This document shows positions 61,416 through 64,000 of a stretch of 64,000 nucleotides of DNA, piece after piece. Source of the stretch: Streptacidiphilus sp041262525 (GTDB taxonomy: Bacteria; Actinomycetota; Actinomycetes; Streptomycetales; Streptomycetaceae); contig NZ_JBGCCK010000001.1 in NCBI RefSeq assembly GCF_041262525.1, forward strand, positions 372,001-436,000, in the 5' to 3' direction. Made by a program: the position numbers and the translations under genes. The stretch's first letter is position 1; each line of letters begins with the position of its first letter. Below the pieces are notes generated by a model that was not told the origin of the DNA, made no database searches, and saw only the letters and a list, made by a program, of their open reading frames with translations.

Positions 61416-61831
61416 GGAAGCGCGGGGAGGAGTCCCGTCCGCTGCGTGTGTTCGTCCTGGACAGTGAGGCACTGTCGCTCGCGGTGAGGGGCGACCGCAT
61501 GATGATGGCCCGACTGGACCTCGCGGCCCGAGGTGAGGCCGAGATCGTGACGTCTCCCATGACTCTTGTGGAGGCGTATGACGCGAGGACCACGGAGCAG
61601 CGTTGGGACTGGGTGCTGTCCCGCGTGAATGTGGCGGAGTTGGGCAAGGACGAGGCCCGGCAAGCGCGCCGGATCCTCGCGGATGCCGGACTGCACGGGC
61701 ACAAGTACGCGATCGACGCGATGCTCGCGGTGGTGGCGCGACAGCAGCGTGGGCAGGTCACTGTGTTCACCTCTGACACCGATGACTTGGAGAAGCTGGT
61801 GCCGAGTCACATCGTCGTCAAGAAGGTCTGA
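61412..61831 (+). CDS. PIN-domain toxin (VapC-like)
   Basis: 139 aa. Acidic active site visible: Asp in FVLDSEALS, Glu in MTLVEAYDA, Asp in KYAIDAMLAVVA and Asp in TSDTDDLEKL. PIN toxins cut RNA, often tRNA or rRNA. Start overlaps the antitoxin stop. Complete and in a segment that is otherwise almost empty. Confidence 0.88.
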   Translation: MRKRGEESRPLRVFVLDSEALSLAVRGDRMMMARLDLAARGEAEIVTSPMTLVEAYDARTTEQRWDWVLSRVNVAELGKDEARQARRILADAGLHGHKYAIDAMLAVVARQQRGQVTVFTSDTDDLEKLVPSHIVVKKV

Positions 61832-61919
61832 TACGAGCGCGAACCGTGGGCGCCCAGGCCGACCTGAAGTCGCCGTGGTCCCACACCGGGACCAACACGA
61901 CCAGCCTGTAGGAAACACC

Positions 61920-62351
61920 ATGGACCCAGCTCCGGACAGCCGCCCACGACGGGCGTGTGGGCCGCTAGCGGAGACCGCATGGCGTTACCGGGCCGGCGAG
62001 GGGCAGCCGGAGGACCTGCCGATGATCGCCGCCGAGGCGATCGCAGCCGGAATGGACACCCCGGCCCTGTGCGAACTTGCCGGCCTGCCCCGCAACGCGG
62101 ACACCAACGAGATCCGGGACCTGTTCGAGCAGGCGCTTGCCGAAGTCGGCATCGAACTGCCCGCACCCGAGCTGGCGCAGCGGTACGCGCTGCGTCGGCT
62201 GGCGATGAGGCTGATCGACGAGGACCTTACGCTCACGGTGCTGGTCCGGGGTGAATGGGAGGAAGCGCCGGTCGCGACCGAGGAGGAGCGAGTGCTTGTT
62301 GCGCTGATCCCCGCCCTGTCTGTGCTGCCTCTACTACACGCTGCCCGTTGA
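61920..62351 (+). CDS. Hypothetical protein
   Basis: 143 aa from ATG 61920. MIAAEAIAAGMDTPALCELAGL followed by TNEIRDLFEQALAEVGIEL is a helical pattern seen in small Streptomyces proteins of unknown function; the segment LAMRLIDEDLTLTVLVRG closes it. No enzymatic motif. Located 88 bases after the PIN toxin, same strand, but not clearly in its operon. Confidence 0.65.
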   Translation: MDPAPDSRPRRACGPLAETAWRYRAGEGQPEDLPMIAAEAIAAGMDTPALCELAGLPRNADTNEIRDLFEQALAEVGIELPAPELAQRYALRRLAMRLIDEDLTLTVLVRGEWEEAPVATEEERVLVALIPALSVLPLLHAAR

Positions 62352-62429
62352 CCAGCAGAGCTGGCTTGCCACGCTCAAAGCCGCAGCATCGGCACTTCTG
62401 AAGTCCCCGCCGATCGGACCGGACGTTGC

Positions 62430-62560
62430 TCAGGCGGCGTGCTCGAGCTGCTCGAAGATGTCGGAGTCGGTCTCCTGCTGCCACCTGGGCAGGTCGTCCC
62501 GGTCGGCGACGTAGTCGGGCTTGGGGTCCCCGACGTTTTGCCGGTCGTGATCAAGCGATG
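62430..62560 (-). pseudogene. C-terminal gene fragment
   Basis: The leftward frame ending at 62430 reads PKPDYVADRDDLPRWQQE ... DIFEQLEHAA with almost exclusively G/C third bases, typical of real coding DNA here, but it has no start before running into the att arm. Probably a remnant truncated by integration. Confidence 0.35.
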
Positions 62561-62586
62561 GGCGCGCGCTGACTGACCGGCCGGAG

Positions 62587-62604
62587 GGTTGCAGTTTGGG
62601 TTGC
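62587..62604. promoter_or_regulatory. Right arm-type sites of element C
   Basis: GGTTGCAGTTTGGGTTGC, 115 bases before the core at 62702. Confidence 0.55.
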
Positions 62605-62701
62605 CTACATCCCCGTTCGGGGGCGTCCAAGGGTTCTGGCGTCGGCCCTCGCGCCGCAGGTCAGGACGCTGACGAACCCGCCCGGACCCCCGGGCGAACA
62701 G

Positions 62702-62789
62702 TTGGAAAGCGTGTTGGGGGCAACCCTTCACGAGTTCGAATCTCGTATCCTCCGCACCCGCCCACCAGGGCAGACGAAGGCCCCGACCG
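62702..62789 (+). other. att core copy 4 (right junction of the array)
   Basis: tRNA-Ser(GGA) 3' end and flank, with two changes relative to copy 1 (CCCTTCAC for CCCCTCAC; CGAAGG for CGAGGG). To its right begins non-element DNA, so it is the original right flank of the tRNA. Confidence 0.85.
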
Positions 62790-62809
62790 TTCTGCGGTCG
62801 GGGCCTTCG
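62775..62809 (+). terminator. Terminator at att copy 4
   Basis: CGAAGGCCCCGACCG-TTCTG-CGGTCGGGGCCTTCG, perfect 15-base arms. Probably the ancestral terminator of tRNA-Ser(GGA). Confidence 0.8.
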
Positions 62810-62817
62810 ACGTGTTC

Positions 62818-63087
62818 TCAATCCTCGTTGTCCTGGTCTTTGTCCACAGCGGGATTTTCTGAGGGGCCCCAGATGGCGGCGGCGATCTTCTGGGCCACTT
62901 CCTCCCCCCAGGCGGGCCTGGAGCGGGCATCCACGTAGCGCCCAGATCGCCGTTCGCGACGGGCTGGCTTCGCCGCCCTGGACACTGAGTTGCGCGCAGT
63001 GCCCTTCCGGCCTGCACCCTGTATGTCGTCTATAGCGACGACTCCGACAGGCGCGTGGATCTCTAGGCGGAACCCGTGGCACGCCAC
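62818..63087 (-). CDS. Small hypothetical protein at the array's right edge
   Basis: 89 aa from GTG 63087, no strong ribosome site. Basic middle (KPARRERRSGRYVDARSR) and acidic end (AVDKDQDNED). Codon third positions are G/C in the AWGEEVAQKIAAAIWGP part. Family unknown. Convergent with the att copy 4 terminator. Confidence 0.4.
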   Translation of the reverse strand: MACHGFRLEIHAPVGVVAIDDIQGAGRKGTARNSVSRAAKPARRERRSGRYVDARSRPAWGEEVAQKIAAAIWGPSENPAVDKDQDNED

Positions 63088-63254
63088 TTCCGCGCCAGAC
63101 AGGCCGGGATGGAGCGGGGACTGGCGGGGAGAAGCGCGAGTGTTCTGGCAGGTAGCAGGAGCCCAGGTCGGCCTAGGTTACCTAGACGGAGCCTCCTAAA
63201 GCCGGTGTGCATGCGACTCGCCAGGGCCAGGATCGCACGTGCCATGAACGACGA

Positions 63255-63287
63255 AGGGCGCCGCGGAAACTGACTCCGCGGCGCCCT
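63255..63287 (-). terminator. Terminator of the secreted repeat protein gene
   Basis: AGGGCGCCGCGGA-N7-TCCGCGGCGCCCT, perfect 13-base arms, just downstream of the leftward gene ending at 63324. The 63088-63254 stretch before it holds no clear gene. Confidence 0.8.
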
Positions 63288-63323
63288 GCTGTCCTACCGT
63301 CCCGTCCAGGTGTCCTCGCCGGC

Positions 63324-64000
63324 CTACGGCTGCGTGTACTGGTAGCCGGACAGGTCCGCGATCACCGAGACCGCGGCACCGCCGCCGTTGTAGAGGTCCA
63401 CGCAGCCGCCCGCGCCGACCGGCGTCTGGGTCATGTTCGCGATGGTCTCCCCCGGGCCCCAGTTGATGCTGGACGTGCCGGGGCGTGCGGTCCCGGCCGG
63501 GTAGGTGGACAACCAGCCGGCCTGGCTGCTGCCGGTCACCGTCAGGTTGAGCGCCGCGGCGGAGGCTCCGGCCCGAACCGGAAGGCAGAGCTGGAGCTGC
63601 TGGTGCGGCGCCAGCTGTCCGGCGGGTGCGCCGATCCCGTAACGGGTGTCCAGCGCCCGGGTCGGAGCCGCGGTGACGAACCCTGTCGTCGGGCCCGTGG
63701 CGCTCGTCGGCTGGTAGAGGCCGAGGAAGTCGACCACGAAGTCCGCCGGCCCTGCGCTTCCGTTGTAGAGCGTGACGCGGCCCTGCGAGTCAGCCGTCAC
63801 CGTGGCCAGGTTGGCCGCCGGCGTTCCGACCGACCAGTTGAGGTTGGACGAGACGGGACGGGAGCCGCCGGTGGTGTAGACGGTGGCGAAGCCCGGACCG
63901 TGCTCGCGCGCTGCGGTGACGTTGACCTCGAGCGTGTCCGGCCCGCCGCCCGCGGGCCGCAGCGACGCCGGGAGTTGGACGGTGACCGTGCCGTGTCCCG
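63324..64000 (-). CDS. Secreted repeat protein, C-terminal part (start outside window)
   Basis: At least 225 aa; the frame is open to the window end. The protein consists of repeating units of about 100 residues with SNLNWSVGTPAANLATV / SSINWGPGETIANMTQTPVG, then VTLYNGSAGPADFVVDFLG / CVDLYNGGGAAVSVIADLSGY. This repeat (Trp-x-PG...N...LYN...D-GY) occurs in extracellular proteins of streptomycetes; the missing N-terminus should have a signal peptide and perhaps an enzymatic domain. Normal chromosomal gene outside the integrated array. Confidence 0.85.
   Translation of the reverse strand, partial: GHGTVTVQLPASLRPAGGGPDTLEVNVTAAREHGPGFATVYTTGGSRPVSSNLNWSVGTPAANLATVTADSQGRVTLYNGSAGPADFVVDFLGLYQPTSATGPTTGFVTAAPTRALDTRYGIGAPAGQLAPHQQLQLCLPVRAGASAAALNLTVTGSSQAGWLSTYPAGTARPGTSSINWGPGETIANMTQTPVGAGGCVDLYNGGGAAVSVIADLSGYQYTQP

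Larger units (their letters stand above)
60972..62789. mobile_element. Element C: 1.8-kb att-flanked segment
   Basis: Between att copies 3 and 4. It has right arm sites at the usual 115-base distance but no left arm sites 117 bases after copy 3, so it may be an immobile relic. Content: antitoxin-PIN toxin pair, one unknown gene and a gene fragment. Confidence 0.65.

Noticed and set aside
62395..62575. Rightward Val/Gly-rich frame ending PVVIKRWARAD
   Set aside because: The opposite strand shows better coding character (G/C third bases, ordinary composition); a similar tail at 55523 is too short to interpret.

Overview
The window is high-GC actinobacterial DNA. The run tadA, upp, the lysC-asd operon, recR, ybaB, dnaX, SRP RNA and tRNA-Ser is the gene order of Streptomyces, Kitasatospora and Streptacidiphilus, so I place it in the Streptomycetaceae; the genus cannot be fixed from this sequence alone. 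There is no CRISPR array, rRNA operon or phage structural gene.

Layout. (1) 1-3160: the end of an integrated element lying against the 3' end of a tRNA-Ser(CGA): the C-terminal part of a tyrosine integrase and a two-gene unit made of an unknown protein and an XRE regulator fused to an ImmA/IrrE metalloprotease. (2) 3160-22731: chromosomal backbone with tRNA editing (tadA and its partner), uracil salvage (upp), a LytR_C envelope protein, an MFS exporter, an S9 peptidase, SURF1, an ECF sigma factor with a membrane partner, lysC with an asd-like gene, a broken-looking MarR gene, recR, ybaB, dnaX and the 4.5S/SRP RNA. (3) 22732-62809: a stack of foreign DNA built on tRNA-Ser(GGA). Four direct copies of the 3' half of this tRNA (starting at 22764, 56681, 60972 and 62702) divide it into three segments. 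Element A (34 kb) has integrase, excisionase, a DUF3631 ATPase, MobC and a relaxase but no FtsK/TraB pump and no conjugation pore, so it reads as an integrative mobilizable element. Elements B (4.3 kb) and C (1.7 kb) have no integrase, yet their right ends carry the same arm-type repeats at the same distance from the core as element A. (4) 62810-64000: chromosome again, with a large secreted repeat protein running off the window.

Cargo. Element A carries, next to attL, a two-gene unit whose large protein ends in a zinc ribbon plus a PD-(D/E)xK nuclease motif (candidate defence system); a block of genes of immunity-protein families (YwqG-like, DUF2199, SUFU, SMI1/KNR4); a metabolic-looking operon (GHKL ATPase, HIT, PhyH dioxygenase, NmrA, aldonolactone/alditol oxidase-like) preceded by two Nudix-like regulators and followed by a complete second-type NAD-dependent DNA ligase; an IS21 element that interrupts an L7/L12-like gene with an intact 7-bp target duplication; a HEPN protein; and a beta-propeller. 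Element B carries a transmembrane terpene cyclase, two TetR regulators and an AttH/CrtC-type hydratase. Element C carries an antitoxin-PIN toxin pair.

The non-coding DNA is informative: two triplets of short palindromes, each with an exact 23-bp period, follow the DUF3631 gene; a hairpin in the mobC gene is a candidate oriT; a perfect CRP-type dyad sits in the regulator/DUF3631 divergent region; and two families of intergenic repeats act as terminators between genes. All calls rest on reading the sequence; no database search was run.
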